The notes beneath the pieces are model-generated. The model had not been told where the DNA came from. It worked only from the letters and a program-made list of their open reading frames with translations, and did no database searches. Position numbers and translations under genes: made by a program. Positions 7,711-16,613 of a stretch of DNA of 64,000 bases are shown here, piece after piece; position 1 is the first letter of the stretch, and every line of letters starts with the position of its first letter. This stretch comes from Nitrospira sp. (lineage in GTDB: Bacteria; Nitrospirota; Nitrospiria; Nitrospirales; Nitrospiraceae): NCBI GenBank assembly GCA_018242765.1, contig JAFEBH010000002.1:248001-312000 (forward strand), written 5' to 3'.

Positions 7711-8709
7711 TCACTCGCTCTCATCCGGCGTCCCGCCGGATTTGGCCAAATCGTCCATCTTGATTTTGTCGGGATTGAATCGAGTGGCAGCTTGCGTCAT
7801 GCGCTCGAGCGCCTCATCGAACGACAAGGGCGGGGCATCTTTGGGACGGAAGCGAATGGGATTCACGCGGGCGACGACGAAGCTCTTGAGGTAGGGACTG
7901 GTCAGTCCTTTGGCCTTCAGCGCTTCGACTTGTTTGACGATGAGATCGTCCAACGCAAGAACGGTCTGGGCTTGCTGCTGACGCACGTTCAGCGCAGTCT
8001 TGAGCGGATTTGCAAGAAACTCGTCCACTCGTTTCAGCACCGGATGATAGGCCCCGCCGCTGAATCGAGGCCGTTCTTCATAACAGAGCCCCAGTGTGAT
8101 CAACGCCGGCTCCTCAAACTCTATGGCATAGGTCTCTTCCGTCGCCTGATCGAGCTGCGCTAGCTCTCGATACATACGGATCACTTCCAAGGCTTTTTCT
8201 CGGAGGTTGTGCGCTTTCTCCGTATTGAGCGCAAGAATCTGGTAGGCCGCCGATGGCTCAGGAACCACGAGCGCAATGATGCTCCTTGCCCCCAAGGTTC
8301 GCATGGCCGACAGGCGGTGATTGCCGTTTGGCGTCCAATATTTTGCCGCATGGTCGGGCTTCAGGGTACGTACGGCAACGATTGGATCGAGAAAGCGACC
8401 GATTTTCCCAATCACTGTTTCCAACTTCCGAACATGCGTATCGGAGACATTTCGTTGATAAGGCGTCGGTTCAACTAACTCGATCGGGAGGGCAGCCAAG
8501 ACCAGCCACTGTCCGCCATACGGTTCTCGGTAGACCGAGAGGACTCTCCCTCCATCGGTTTCAATCTGCTGATGAAGCTCAGCCACTGCCGCAGGCGGCG
8601 CCGCAGCCTGTAATTCGCCAGCGGCCAAACCCGTGGAGCTTCCGACTGGTTTCCGGCGACGTCTGGTCCCCTTGGACGACTGTGGTTTCTTAGGTCTCTT
8701 TTCGGCCAT
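7711..8709 (-). CDS. ParB/Srx N-terminal domain protein
   Basis: 332 residues. The N-terminus is Lys/Arg-rich and low-complexity (RPKKPQSSKGTRRRRKP). A ParB-like nuclease domain follows: LPIELVEPTPYQRNVSDTHV, then RFLDPIVAVRT, then YWTPNGNHRLSAMRTLGA, where NGNHRLSA replaces the usual GExR box. The C-terminal half is helical without a recognisable ParB helix-turn-helix, so a role in chromosome partitioning is doubtful. It stands alone, with no parA nearby. Annotated as a ParB-domain protein of unknown role. Confidence 0.75.
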   Translation of the reverse strand: MAEKRPKKPQSSKGTRRRRKPVGSSTGLAAGELQAAAPPAAVAELHQQIETDGGRVLSVYREPYGGQWLVLAALPIELVEPTPYQRNVSDTHVRKLETVIGKIGRFLDPIVAVRTLKPDHAAKYWTPNGNHRLSAMRTLGARSIIALVVPEPSAAYQILALNTEKAHNLREKALEVIRMYRELAQLDQATEETYAIEFEEPALITLGLCYEERPRFSGGAYHPVLKRVDEFLANPLKTALNVRQQQAQTVLALDDLIVKQVEALKAKGLTSPYLKSFVVARVNPIRFRPKDAPPLSFDEALERMTQAATRFNPDKIKMDDLAKSGGTPDESE

Positions 8710-8797
8710 GGCGCTATGGTAGGACAGCCATCTGAAAAAAGAAACGTCTACCGGGACTATCCTGCGCGTTGATCAGCGGTGTGACCGGCGAGAAGTC

Positions 8798-8842
8798 AAA
8801 AAAGCACGGGCGACCTTGCACTGAGGTGGGAGGCCGCCCGTG
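8798..8842 (-). terminator. Rho-independent terminator (minus strand)
   Basis: CACGGGCG (8805-8812) pairs with CGCCCGTG (8835-8842). Read on the minus strand the stem is followed by a run of six T (8798-8803). It sits downstream of the decayed MauE region, suggesting a transcript once ended here. Confidence 0.65.
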
Positions 8843-8851
8843 ACTTGGCGC

Positions 8852-9126
8852 TTAGGACGCCGACATTATTTTGATTTGTCGCAGCCCAGAAGACCCACAC
8901 GATAGTAACGTTTCAAGGTTTCCAGTCGAGGGAGACCTCGTCAATCCCAGGTGCTTGATCCCTCCTGCCCCCGAAGATTTCTTCACGCAATGGCTCTTGG
9001 CCTTCTTGTGATGGTCATCGCATGCCTCAAGGGCACAGCCGGTGAAGAATTCGGTCAGCAGAATCGACGAGAAACCCACCTCGATATCGGTGGGCCTGAT
9101 GGGCCAGGCGGCGTTGTGTCGTCCAT
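8852..9126 (-). other. Probable gene remnant upstream of a terminator
   Basis: On the minus strand an ATG at 9126 follows a strong GAGAGGAGGGTGGAT, but that frame stops after 23 codons (start MDDTTPPGPSGPP). Another frame is open to 8852 and is Cys/His-rich (FFTGCALEACDDHHKKA). The good ribosome binding site, a terminator just beyond, and the adjoining MauE remnant suggest a decayed small gene. I cannot name the parent; a methylamine-dehydrogenase-like cluster member is only a guess. Confidence 0.35.
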
Positions 9127-9209
9127 ATCCACCCTCCTCTCACGTTGATGTCGTCGAGAGACCTGGATGGCATCCGCGCGGTCTACCCGATCTCTCGAAC
9201 TTCGATTGA

Positions 9210-9721
9210 TAGATGGGCCGCAACTTCTTCACTACGCCCATTCCAATGCCTTGTCAAGAGGCCTACCAGATCGAGAGACCCCACACGCGATAACAGACAG
9301 ATGCCTCCCAAGACGAAGTCTTCGAGTGAGGAATACCACCGCAACGGTTGTGGGAAAAAGACGCCGTAGCAGCCGCAGCTCGGAAGGTCAAACCCACATA
9401 CCAGTGTCACGATGGGCTCTACGGCGTAGCGGCCGTTCAGCACTACGGCAAGAAGTGCCCTGATCTGCAGTCGCGACCCCCAAAGATCCACACTGCCGGT
9501 ATCCACTCGATCCCGACAATCGTGAGTGCCACCGGCCAGAGGACCTGGTCGGAGAATCGACGATAGGTCAGCAACACATCGACGAATCCGTGAAGGTCGA
9601 GTGATTTCCCAAGGCTGAAGCCTGGAGGATTCCCCCAATAAGTACGCGGCAGCACCAGATCAGCCCGGTCCAACTCATAAGACACTCCCGCATAAACAAG
9701 AAAGAGGGGCCTGGCGCTCAT
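9210..9721 (-). pseudogene. Decayed MauE/DoxX-type membrane protein
   Basis: Two minus-strand frames together read like one MauE-family protein. The first (from 9721) gives SLDLHGFVDVLLTYRRF and LWPVALTIVGIEWIPAVWIF. The second (to about 9210) gives RALLAVVLNGRYAVEPIVTL, then FDLPSCGCYGVFFPQPLRW and EDFVLGGICLLSRV. CGC(Y/F)G followed by PL is the hallmark of MauE-like redox-associated membrane proteins. The switch lies about 9440-9475, so at least one frameshift has broken the gene. A residual function is unlikely. The family assignment rests on motif recognition only. Confidence 0.55.
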
Positions 9722-9806
9722 GCCATGCCCCTCCCTTGTTCAAACATCACCGAAAAACCGGTGCACCTTAGGGTACAGGACTCGTCACCGACGACCCTGA
9801 TTCCCA

Positions 9807-10625
9807 CTACAGAATCCTGAGCTTCAAGAAATCCACCCCATCCGGCGATGGGGGTGTCTTGAGTTTCATATCCTCCAATACATTTACGATACGATCCGCG
9901 ACCACGAGGTTGCGATACCATTTCCGATTGGCTGGGACGATATACCAGGGGGCACAGTCGGTGCTCGTAGCCGAAATGACGTCCTCAAACGCTCGCTGAT
10001 AGTCATCCCATAACTTGCGTTCCTCTAGGTCTCCGGAATTCCATTTCCAGCGTTTCTCCGGATCGGCAATGCGGGCCTCAAGCCTCTCTTTCTGTTCGTC
10101 CTTCGAGATATGAAGAAAAAACTTGAGCACTGCCGTGCCGCTTTCGGTCAGTAGCTCCTCGAATTCCCTGATTTGCTCGAAGCGGCGCTTAGCCACTTTA
10201 TCAGAGACCCATCCATGCACTCGGGTAATCAGGACGTCTTCGTAATGGGAGCGGTTAAAGATTCCGATGTAGCCCTTGGGAGGGACTTCTCGGTGCGCGC
10301 GCCAGAGAAAATCGTGAGCTAATTCATCCTTAGACGGCGCCTTGAATGCCACTACCTTACAGCCTTGAGGATTCACCCCAGACATCACACTCTTGATGGT
10401 CCCATCCTTTCCACTCGTATCCATTCCCTGTAGTACAATGAGAACGGATCGAGTGGCGTTGGCATACAAGCGTTCTTGTAAGCCGTCCAGGGCCGTGATG
10501 AGTTTGGCTGTCTCCGCTTTGGCTTTTTCCTTCCCTTGTTCGTTCTTCTTGAAGTCTCCCGTATCATCCGCGTCGCACTGCCTCAATGACAGTTTGCGGC
10601 CTCCCTTTACGCGATATCGCTTCAA
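9807..10625 (-). CDS. ppk2: Polyphosphate kinase 2 family protein
   Basis: 272 residues, the normal size of single-domain PPK2. The Walker A is LQGMDTSGKDGTIKSV. A lid and Walker B region follows in GIFNRSHYEDVLITRVHG, and the C-terminal APWYIVPANRKWYRNLVVA is typical of the PPK2-related subgroup. Role: polyphosphate-driven phosphorylation of nucleoside mono- or diphosphates, in the cytoplasm. The start is TTG at 10625, preceded by GAGGAGGAGGGG at good spacing; no in-frame ATG fits as well. The gene lies downstream of the FGE-like gene on the same strand. Confidence 0.93.
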   Translation of the reverse strand: MKRYRVKGGRKLSLRQCDADDTGDFKKNEQGKEKAKAETAKLITALDGLQERLYANATRSVLIVLQGMDTSGKDGTIKSVMSGVNPQGCKVVAFKAPSKDELAHDFLWRAHREVPPKGYIGIFNRSHYEDVLITRVHGWVSDKVAKRRFEQIREFEELLTESGTAVLKFFLHISKDEQKERLEARIADPEKRWKWNSGDLEERKLWDDYQRAFEDVISATSTDCAPWYIVPANRKWYRNLVVADRIVNVLEDMKLKTPPSPDGVDFLKLRIL

Positions 10626-10719
10626 AAGCCCCTCCTCCTCGGATGGCGATCACAGTGCCTTGGCCTGAAGATTCCGTCGAATGCGCGTGCGACCAAATCA
10701 GGACGATTCGAAACTTGGA

Positions 10720-11649
10720 TTACCTTGGCACATCTTGCGCACACCGGAACCCGACGTTCGGATCCTGTTCAGTCGGGTCCCCTTTGGTACGAAACGATGA
10801 CCGGAGCCGATAGGGGGTGTTAATGTACGACCCACCCCGCTGGACTTTGGCCGTTCCTTCACTGGGACCACGGGGATTGATGGCAGGATTGTTGAGAAAG
10901 CTGGAGTAAAAATCTTCGGCGTACCAGTCCCTCACCCATTCGTAGAGATTACCGGCCAAGTCCTGAACCCCGTACGGACTCTGCCCCATATGATGATTGC
11001 CGATGACCGACACTGTCTCGGCGCCACCTTCCTTGAGCCCGTAGACCGCATGCACCGGCGTCGGGGGATCGTTTCCCCACGGATACACCCGCTCGTCCGT
11101 CCCACGCGCAGCCTTTTCCCATTCCGCTTCCGTGGGAAGCCGTTTTCCGACCCAGAGACAATACCCCATCGCATCCATCCAACTCACCCAGCGCACCGGG
11201 CGATCGGCATGGACCACCGGAGTCTCTTTATCAGAAAATCCCCATGGCGGCTCACTCTGGATCGCCTCGACATACTTCGCGAATCGTGCATTCGTCACTT
11301 CAAACTTATCGATGTAGAAGGCATTGAGGTACACCCGGTGCACAGGGGCTTCATCCTCATCTCCCCTGTCGCTTCCCATGATGAACTCTCCAGCCGGCAC
11401 CAGCATCATCGGTGCGCCATCCTTCCCATGGAGTTCAGGGAAGGAGGTCGCAGGTCTGTTAGTGGAAGACTTTCCCTTGTCTCCCGGTTTGGTTTCGCCG
11501 TTAGTCCCATTGAAATCCTGCGGTTTCCCCTGGACGAGAAGCACGTCGGGCTTCACACCCCGGCTTTCAGTCGCCGCAGCAAACCGATCGGCCAGAAACA
11601 GGAAACTCCAACCAGCAAGAATCACGGCAAGAATTCGTCGTACACCCAT
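10720..11649 (-). CDS. Secreted FGE-sulfatase (SUMF1-like) domain protein
   Basis: 309 residues. A signal peptide (RRILAVILAGWSFLFLADRF) leads to a ~40-residue linker and one FGE-sulfatase domain: MLVPAGEFIMGSDRGDEDE, FYIDKFEVTNARFAKYV, KRLPTEAEWEKAARG, NLYEWVRDWY, KVQRGGSY and VGFRCAQD. As in the caspase fusion, the catalytic Cys residues after GGSY are missing (GGSYINTPYRLRSSF), arguing against formylglycine formation and for a structural or binding role in the periplasm. GAGGGGAAGCA precedes the ATG. The closing GFRCAQD(V/I)P is nearly the same as in the caspase fusion, so the domains are close paralogues. Confidence 0.88.
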   Translation of the reverse strand: MGVRRILAVILAGWSFLFLADRFAAATESRGVKPDVLLVQGKPQDFNGTNGETKPGDKGKSSTNRPATSFPELHGKDGAPMMLVPAGEFIMGSDRGDEDEAPVHRVYLNAFYIDKFEVTNARFAKYVEAIQSEPPWGFSDKETPVVHADRPVRWVSWMDAMGYCLWVGKRLPTEAEWEKAARGTDERVYPWGNDPPTPVHAVYGLKEGGAETVSVIGNHHMGQSPYGVQDLAGNLYEWVRDWYAEDFYSSFLNNPAINPRGPSEGTAKVQRGGSYINTPYRLRSSFRTKGDPTEQDPNVGFRCAQDVPR

Positions 11650-11804
11650 TGCTTCCCCTCGCGAAGTAAGGTACCGAAAAGTCGCATATAAATCCAGTCG
11701 CCCACCGGTTTGTGGCCATCAGAACCATGCTACGACAGAAGATTCCAAGAGAGTTGCACTTGGCGATCGTCCAGTGTAGCGTATGCTCCAGCATGCTCGG
11801 TTCG

Positions 11805-12239
11805 ATGTCTTCCATCCACAACACCTGTTTCCATCTTCTCTTGTGGTCTCTGCTTATCACACTCGTGATGAGCATCTCTGGATGTGGCGGACCCTGGCGT
11901 GATGTCTATCTCAAGAAAGGGGTTGGCCGGCTGACGCAAGAAGAGATCCGTGAGCGGCTTGGCCCCCCACACACTGCAAAAACGCCCGCGCTTGGCGGAG
12001 ACAGCCTCTGGACCTACCGTTTCCCGCTCAGCGAGCAGGACCTGACTTCATGGAGGTCCTCCATGCTTGGTGATGCGTCTCACTCAATCACCAGCATGAT
12101 GGGCAAGGGGGCAGAGACCGCCAAGCAGACACTCTATTGTTACCGCTATATCCTGACCTTCTCCGAAGAGAAGATTCTTAAGACCTGGAACCGAGAAGAA
12201 TGCGTTCCTGGTACCCGCGAGACACTAATCGCCAAATAG
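11805..12239 (+). CDS. Small predicted lipoprotein
   Basis: About 144 residues from ATG 11805; alternatives are 11793 and 11712. A hydrophobic leader ends in the lipobox VMSISGCGG. After it, GVGRLTQEEIRERLGPPHTAKT resembles the short SmpA/BamE-type fold in which a helix precedes GPP, and LWTYRFPL continues the pattern. CYRYILTFSEEKILKTW closes the domain. The name SmpA/OmlA-like is only a suggestion. It is followed 9 bp later by the MscS-type gene, so the two are probably co-transcribed. Confidence 0.65.
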   Translation: MSSIHNTCFHLLLWSLLITLVMSISGCGGPWRDVYLKKGVGRLTQEEIRERLGPPHTAKTPALGGDSLWTYRFPLSEQDLTSWRSSMLGDASHSITSMMGKGAETAKQTLYCYRYILTFSEEKILKTWNREECVPGTRETLIAK

Positions 12240-12248
12240 AGGATACCC

Positions 12249-13097
12249 GTGCCTCAGAGCCAATGGTTCCCCATCGACAGTGTGATGGCACTGGACAGCT
12301 TGAAATCGCTGATTCTGCTGCTGACCGTGATCGCCACCAGAACGCTGATCGTGCGGTGGATCGCTGGGAACCCGACTCTCTCGATGGAATCGAAACGTCG
12401 ATGGGTGGTCACGACGAGAAACTCCGCCGTCTTCGCTTTCCTCATTGGCCTGGTCATGATCTGGGCACACGAACTGCAGGCGCTTGCAGTGTCACTGGTC
12501 GCGTTGGCCGCCGCGATGGTCCTGGCGACCAAAGAGCTGATTCTCTGTTGGAGTGGTGCGGCACTTCGGATGGGTGGCAAGGCCTATGCTGTCGGCGATC
12601 GAATTCAGATCGCGGGCCACCGAGGGGTGGTGTTGGATCATGATATGTTCGCCACGAAGTTATTGGAGATCGGCCCTGGACAGTCCGCTCATCTGTACAC
12701 AGGGCGCGTGACCGTGTTCCCCAATAGTCTGCTCTTCACGAACCCATTGATCAAAGAAAACCCCGAACAGGAGTACGGGCTCTATACGGTGCTCGTCCCC
12801 ATTAAGAACGACGAGGATTGGCAGCGATCGGAGCGCATGCTTCTGGAAGCGGCAAAAATCGAATGTGCGCCGTTCATGGAAGAAGCCGTCCGGCACATGA
12901 AGCTCTTGGAACAAGCGAATCTGCTCGAGGCTCCTTCCCCGGAACCGCGTATCACCATTCAACTGCCGGAATCCGGCAAGATTCATCTTGTACTCCGATT
13001 CCCAGCCCCGGACCGGGGGCGCTCCCGCATTGAGCAGGCCATTCTCCGTCGCTATCTTCTCCACCTGAACAATCATGAGTCCGTGCCTCGGACCTAA
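12249..13097 (+). CDS. MscS-family mechanosensitive channel-like protein
   Basis: 282 residues. Three hydrophobic segments are visible: SLILLLTVIATRTLIVRWI near 18-37, FAFLIGLVMIWAH near 61-74, and LVALAAAMVLATKELIL near 82-98. The MscS beta domain follows (AYAVGDRIQIAGHRGVVLDHD), then TVFPNSLLFTNPLIKE. The pore helix is not the canonical Gly/Ala-rich type, so gating properties are uncertain. Role: release of solutes through the inner membrane under tension. It begins 9 bp after the lipoprotein gene and ends at a strong hairpin. Confidence 0.85.
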   Translation: MPQSQWFPIDSVMALDSLKSLILLLTVIATRTLIVRWIAGNPTLSMESKRRWVVTTRNSAVFAFLIGLVMIWAHELQALAVSLVALAAAMVLATKELILCWSGAALRMGGKAYAVGDRIQIAGHRGVVLDHDMFATKLLEIGPGQSAHLYTGRVTVFPNSLLFTNPLIKENPEQEYGLYTVLVPIKNDEDWQRSERMLLEAAKIECAPFMEEAVRHMKLLEQANLLEAPSPEPRITIQLPESGKIHLVLRFPAPDRGRSRIEQAILRRYLLHLNNHESVPRT

Positions 13098-13099
13098 AA

Positions 13100-13129
13100 G
13101 AGAAGGGCCATCTTGCGATGGCCCTTCTC
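13100..13129. terminator. Bidirectional hairpin terminator
   Basis: GAGAAGGGCCATC (13100-13112) pairs perfectly with GATGGCCCTTCTC (13117-13129) around a 4-base loop. It lies between the convergent MscS-type gene and the peroxidase gene. On the minus strand TTTT follows the stem; on the plus strand the T content is only moderate. Confidence 0.8.
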
Positions 13130-13157
13130 CATTCTTCATCACTGTGAATGGCTCGAG

Positions 13158-14240
13158 TTACTTCGGAAACGACTTCGGCGGGGCAATATGCTGCCATCCC
13201 TCGCCATTGAGTGACTTGAGCATCGCCACCAAATCCTGTTGCTCCTCATCCGTCAGTTCCAACGGGATGATCGTATTGTCCTGGTGCGGATTCTTCACGC
13301 CGCCCCGGTTGTAGAACTTCACCACCTCTTCCAAGGTCTTGAAACGACCATCATGCATATAGGGTGCAGTCCTGGAAATTTCGCGCAACGTCGGTGTCTT
13401 GAATGCTCCAATGTCTTCAGGATTCTTCGATTCCATATACCGACCCAGATCGACCTTATTGTCGTCCCAGCCAATACCGAGATTATGGAACTTCTCGTCT
13501 GTGAAGTTGAACCCGGAATGGCACCGCGTGCAACGCGCTTTCCCGCGGAACAGTTCAAGCCCACGCTTGGCGGAATCGCTCAAGGCATTCTGATCTCCGC
13601 CAATGTCATACTTGTCGACCGCACTATTCCCGGACAACACCGTCCGCTGAAAGCTGGCAACGGCTCGTCCGGCATCCTGAATCGTAATCTCCCCACCGAA
13701 GACTTCCTGGAAGAGCTTTCGATAGCCAGGCATCTTCTTCATTTTGGCAACCATCTCATCATGGTTGGCAAACCCATGTTCGATGGGATTTACAAACGGC
13801 CCGATGGACTGGTCTTCCAGCGTCGCAGCCCGGCCATCCCAGAACTGTGCTTTGCTGTACACCCGATTGAACGACACCGGCGCACTCCGGCCGCCCTTGA
13901 GGCCGTTGATCCCGGTCGACACCGGCATGCCATCCGCGAAGCCCTTCTTCGCCATATGGCAACTGGCACAAGCGATCGTGTTGTTTTTTGACATGCGCTT
14001 ATCGAAGAAGATAGCCCGTCCTAATTCGATCTTCTCCTTCGTGAGCGGGTTGTCCGCCGGCACATAGGTATTCGGATCCTCCAATCCCTCGATCGTCGGC
14101 AAGGTCACAGGTTCTCCCGCAAATGCCTTGTGTCCCTGTCCTTCTTCACCAATCACAGGGACGAAAGGCATGGCCATTACCAATCCAACTGCCAATACCC
14201 CTGTCAGTAGCCCGCTCCCTGATATCGTCTTCTGCACCAT
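13158..14240 (-). CDS. Di-haem cytochrome c peroxidase (MauG/CcpA family)
   Basis: 360 residues from ATG 14240, which has GAGAGGGGG upstream; ATG 14261 lacks this. A signal peptide (LLTGVLAVGLVMAMPFVPV) is followed by two haem c sites, CASCH and CTRCH. Family landmarks include LGRAIFFDKRMS, FWDGRAATLEDQS, FKTPTLREISRTAPYMHDG and LTDEEQQDLVAMLKSL. Role: periplasmic reduction of H2O2 with electrons from c-type cytochromes. A decayed oxyR lies divergently upstream, so the original regulator appears lost. It ends in the shared hairpin at 13100-13129. Confidence 0.95.
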   Translation of the reverse strand: MVQKTISGSGLLTGVLAVGLVMAMPFVPVIGEEGQGHKAFAGEPVTLPTIEGLEDPNTYVPADNPLTKEKIELGRAIFFDKRMSKNNTIACASCHMAKKGFADGMPVSTGINGLKGGRSAPVSFNRVYSKAQFWDGRAATLEDQSIGPFVNPIEHGFANHDEMVAKMKKMPGYRKLFQEVFGGEITIQDAGRAVASFQRTVLSGNSAVDKYDIGGDQNALSDSAKRGLELFRGKARCTRCHSGFNFTDEKFHNLGIGWDDNKVDLGRYMESKNPEDIGAFKTPTLREISRTAPYMHDGRFKTLEEVVKFYNRGGVKNPHQDNTIIPLELTDEEQQDLVAMLKSLNGEGWQHIAPPKSFPK

Positions 14241-14261
14241 TACATCCCCCTCTCTGCACAC

Positions 14262-14602
14262 GTGATGTGTGTGTTTATGCCCATCCCTGGCCTACTCAAC
14301 CCATTGCGCTTGTTCCAGCTCATCGGTCTAGACGACCAGCGAGACCATCACAAGTGCTCAACCAGATTGCAGCTGGGGCTTGTCATACCATGACTCATCC
14401 TATTGACTCAATCGGCTGATCTTGAGCAAACCCATAAACTCTCCGAGACTATTCCTTCTCATACCTCTCGATGATTCCAGGCGAACGGATGATCCCTGGA
14501 CTCAAAGATGTCGGGAAACGATCCGCATGCGTGAGAGAAAGACACCCTACCCGCCGTATACAGTCTAATTGATACTGTATTGTCCTGACATAAGTCGCGC
14601 TT
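14262..14602. other. Divergent intergenic region between peroxidase gene and oxyR remnant
   Basis: About 340 bp with no supported gene. It should contain the peroxidase promoter and may retain OxyR sites, but I cannot identify a convincing operator by eye. Confidence 0.4.
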
Positions 14603-15268
14603 ATGGACCGAGCGGCAGGAAAACGGGTGACACGTACTGAGCTGCAATATGTCATGGCCGTCGCACAGGAACGGCACTTTGGCCGAGCTGCCGAACGAGC
14701 CTTCGTCACTCAGCCGGCGCTGAGTCTGGTCATTAAGAAACTAGAAGACAACTTAGGAGTGACGATCTTTGAACGGCGTCAGAATGGGGAACACTCGATG
14801 TCATCGTGATCGCACTACCCTTCGAGGAACCTGGCATCCTCACCGTCGTCTTGTATGACGAACCGTTTCAAGCCGTGCCCCCGCCGGACAGCCATGGCAG
14901 AAAAAGAAGGTACTCGATTCTCGACAATTAAGCATTGAGAAAGTCCTGTTGCCTCAGGCCGGTCACTGCTTCCGACAGCAGGCCCTGGAGACATGCCCTG
15001 AACTTAGTCGCTCCGACACAGAAGGTCGGCAGGGAAACCTTCTAGAAACCATCCGACAGATGGTGGCCTCTGGGCTTGGGATCACAGTCATGTCCAGCAG
15101 CGCCCTCACCCCCACGTACCAACACAAGCGCCTGATCGCGATCAAATTGGCGGAGCCTGTACTCGGCCGTCGGATCGGCCTCGCATGGCGGCGAGGATAC
15201 ACCCGCCCTTCAGGTGATTACGGTCCTGCGGGAAACCGTACGATCCTTAAAGATTTCTGGACTCCGCA
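14603..15268 (+). pseudogene. Decayed LysR-family regulator, oxyR-like
   Basis: The start encodes a good LysR helix-turn-helix (TELQYVMAVAQERHFGRAAE, then TQPALSLVIKKLED and FERR) but the frame ends at 14809. A different frame reads LDVIVIALPFEEPGILT and VVLYDEPF, then a third gives GHCFRQQALETCPELSRSD and LLETIRQMVASGLGITVMSS, which correspond to the OxyR effector domain including both redox Cys. About 260 bp of the middle (roughly residues 65-130) is missing and further frameshifts occur near 14930 and 15210. It cannot encode a working OxyR. Confidence 0.85.
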
Positions 15269-15364
15269 TGGTGGCCGATATAATCAACATCAGTGGCTCT
15301 TGGTTCTGCTTGTTGCCCGGGAGGGCTTTTGTTAGGATGCGACGCATCGATTGGAGCATCTTCT

Positions 15365-16138
15365 ATGAAAATTGCCACGTTCAACGCAAATTCCTTACGC
15401 AAACGTCTGCCGATCGTCCTCGCCTGGCTCGAACAGCACAAGCCGGATGTTCTTTGCCTTCAAGAAACCAAGGTTCAGGATAGTGAGTTCCCGTTACTGG
15501 CATTGGCTCCCAGTGGATACGACATTACCTTTCGCGGCATGAAGTCTTACAACGGCGTCGCGATTCTTAGCCGTCATAAGCCGGAGGCGGTCTTTTACGG
15601 ATTTGATGATGGCGGGGAGCCGGACGACTCCCGCTTGCTGAGAGTCGTCATTGATGGAATTCCCATTATCAATACATATGTGCCACAGGGATTCGAAATC
15701 GATTCACCGAAATATGCCTACAAGCTAGCCTGGTACGAACGCCTCAGAAAATATTTCGACAAACACCTATCGCCCCGGGCACCTGTTATCTGGTGCGGGG
15801 ATATGAATGTTGCGCCTCGATCGATGGACGTCCATAGTCCAGAGAAACATCTGAACCATGTTTGCTATCACGAAGCCGCGCGGAAGGCGTATGAGCAGAC
15901 CATCTCGTGGGGATTTGAGGATGTCTTCGTAAAATTATACCCAACTCGTCAGCAGTACACGTTTTGGGACTACCGTGCGCCCAGCTCATTGGCAGCCAAC
16001 AAAGGATGGCGGATTGATCATATGATGGCGACCGCACCACTGGCTGAACAATGTGTGCGGGCGGATGTGGATGTCGAGCCGCGACGAGCGAAAGAACCGT
16101 CCGACCATACATTTTTGTGGGCAGAGTTTTCGATCTGA
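15365..16138 (+). CDS. xthA: Exodeoxyribonuclease III
   Basis: 257 residues from ATG 15365, where MKIATFNANSLRKRL matches the family start; a longer frame to 15293 overlaps the oxyR remnant. Catalytic motifs are visible: LCLQETKVQD (metal-binding Glu), INTYVPQG, WCGDMNVAP (Asp and Asn), WRIDHMMAT and the closing PSDHTFLWAEF (Asp-His). Role: AP endonuclease and 3'-5' exonuclease in base excision repair. The family symbol could equally be exoA. Confidence 0.96.
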   Translation: MKIATFNANSLRKRLPIVLAWLEQHKPDVLCLQETKVQDSEFPLLALAPSGYDITFRGMKSYNGVAILSRHKPEAVFYGFDDGGEPDDSRLLRVVIDGIPIINTYVPQGFEIDSPKYAYKLAWYERLRKYFDKHLSPRAPVIWCGDMNVAPRSMDVHSPEKHLNHVCYHEAARKAYEQTISWGFEDVFVKLYPTRQQYTFWDYRAPSSLAANKGWRIDHMMATAPLAEQCVRADVDVEPRRAKEPSDHTFLWAEFSI

Positions 16139-16210
16139 CCGCGCACGCGACACCCACTCCATCCAAACTGTTGATCCCCCCGTCACGTAGCAGGGGGAAC
16201 GGATGGCCCC

Positions 16211-16366
16211 CTACGCGGCCTTTGCTCGCATGTGGTTACTACGGTTCAGCTCAATCAATGGGTCAATGATCAAGCCGCAGTTAAGACAACGAAGAATAAC
16301 CGTACTGGAAGACACCGCTGGTTGACGCTCTTGAATCATCAGCCCTTTACATTTTCGACAGGTCAT
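16211..16366 (-). CDS. 51-residue zinc-ribbon protein
   Basis: A short gene with a strong ribosome binding site, CAGGAGGAGGAACTCC, directly before ATG 16366. The product begins MTCRKCKGLMIQERQ and continues RCLNCGLIIDPLIELNR. Two CxxC pairs (C3/C6 and C27/C30) make a compact zinc ribbon. The pattern CxxC-G-x-M-x-x-E ... RCxNCG-x-x-x-D-P-x-I-x-x-NR resembles small zinc-ribbon proteins I know from Nitrospira-like genomes, whose function is unknown. It stands alone between convergent and divergent neighbours. Confidence 0.8.
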   Translation of the reverse strand: MTCRKCKGLMIQERQPAVSSSTVILRCLNCGLIIDPLIELNRSNHMRAKAA

Positions 16367-16613
16367 GGAGTTCCTCCTCCTGATAATGACGACCTGTCAC
16401 TCTTAACACTGAAACATTAACGTCGTGTTAACGGTCAGTTAAAACTATCTAATGTTCTTTCCGATATCTCTGGCCGAGACGGAACTTCTTTCTCTGTTTT
16501 CAGGATTTTGCACAGAACCATGAACGGGTTATCTACAAACCTCATCTCGAGACGTGTCGCACCGCTTCATCCAGGACACACCGCTCAGTGTCCCTGCAAC
16601 GGATCCCGCACTA

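Noticed and set aside
9183..9638. Single long minus-strand gene
   Set aside because: The N-terminal half does not resemble a protein; only the C-terminal part matches MauE, so it was merged into the decayed MauE feature.
16171..16200. Hairpin CCCCC...GGGGG after exonuclease III as terminator
   Set aside because: Short stem of five pairs and no T tract; not strong enough to list.
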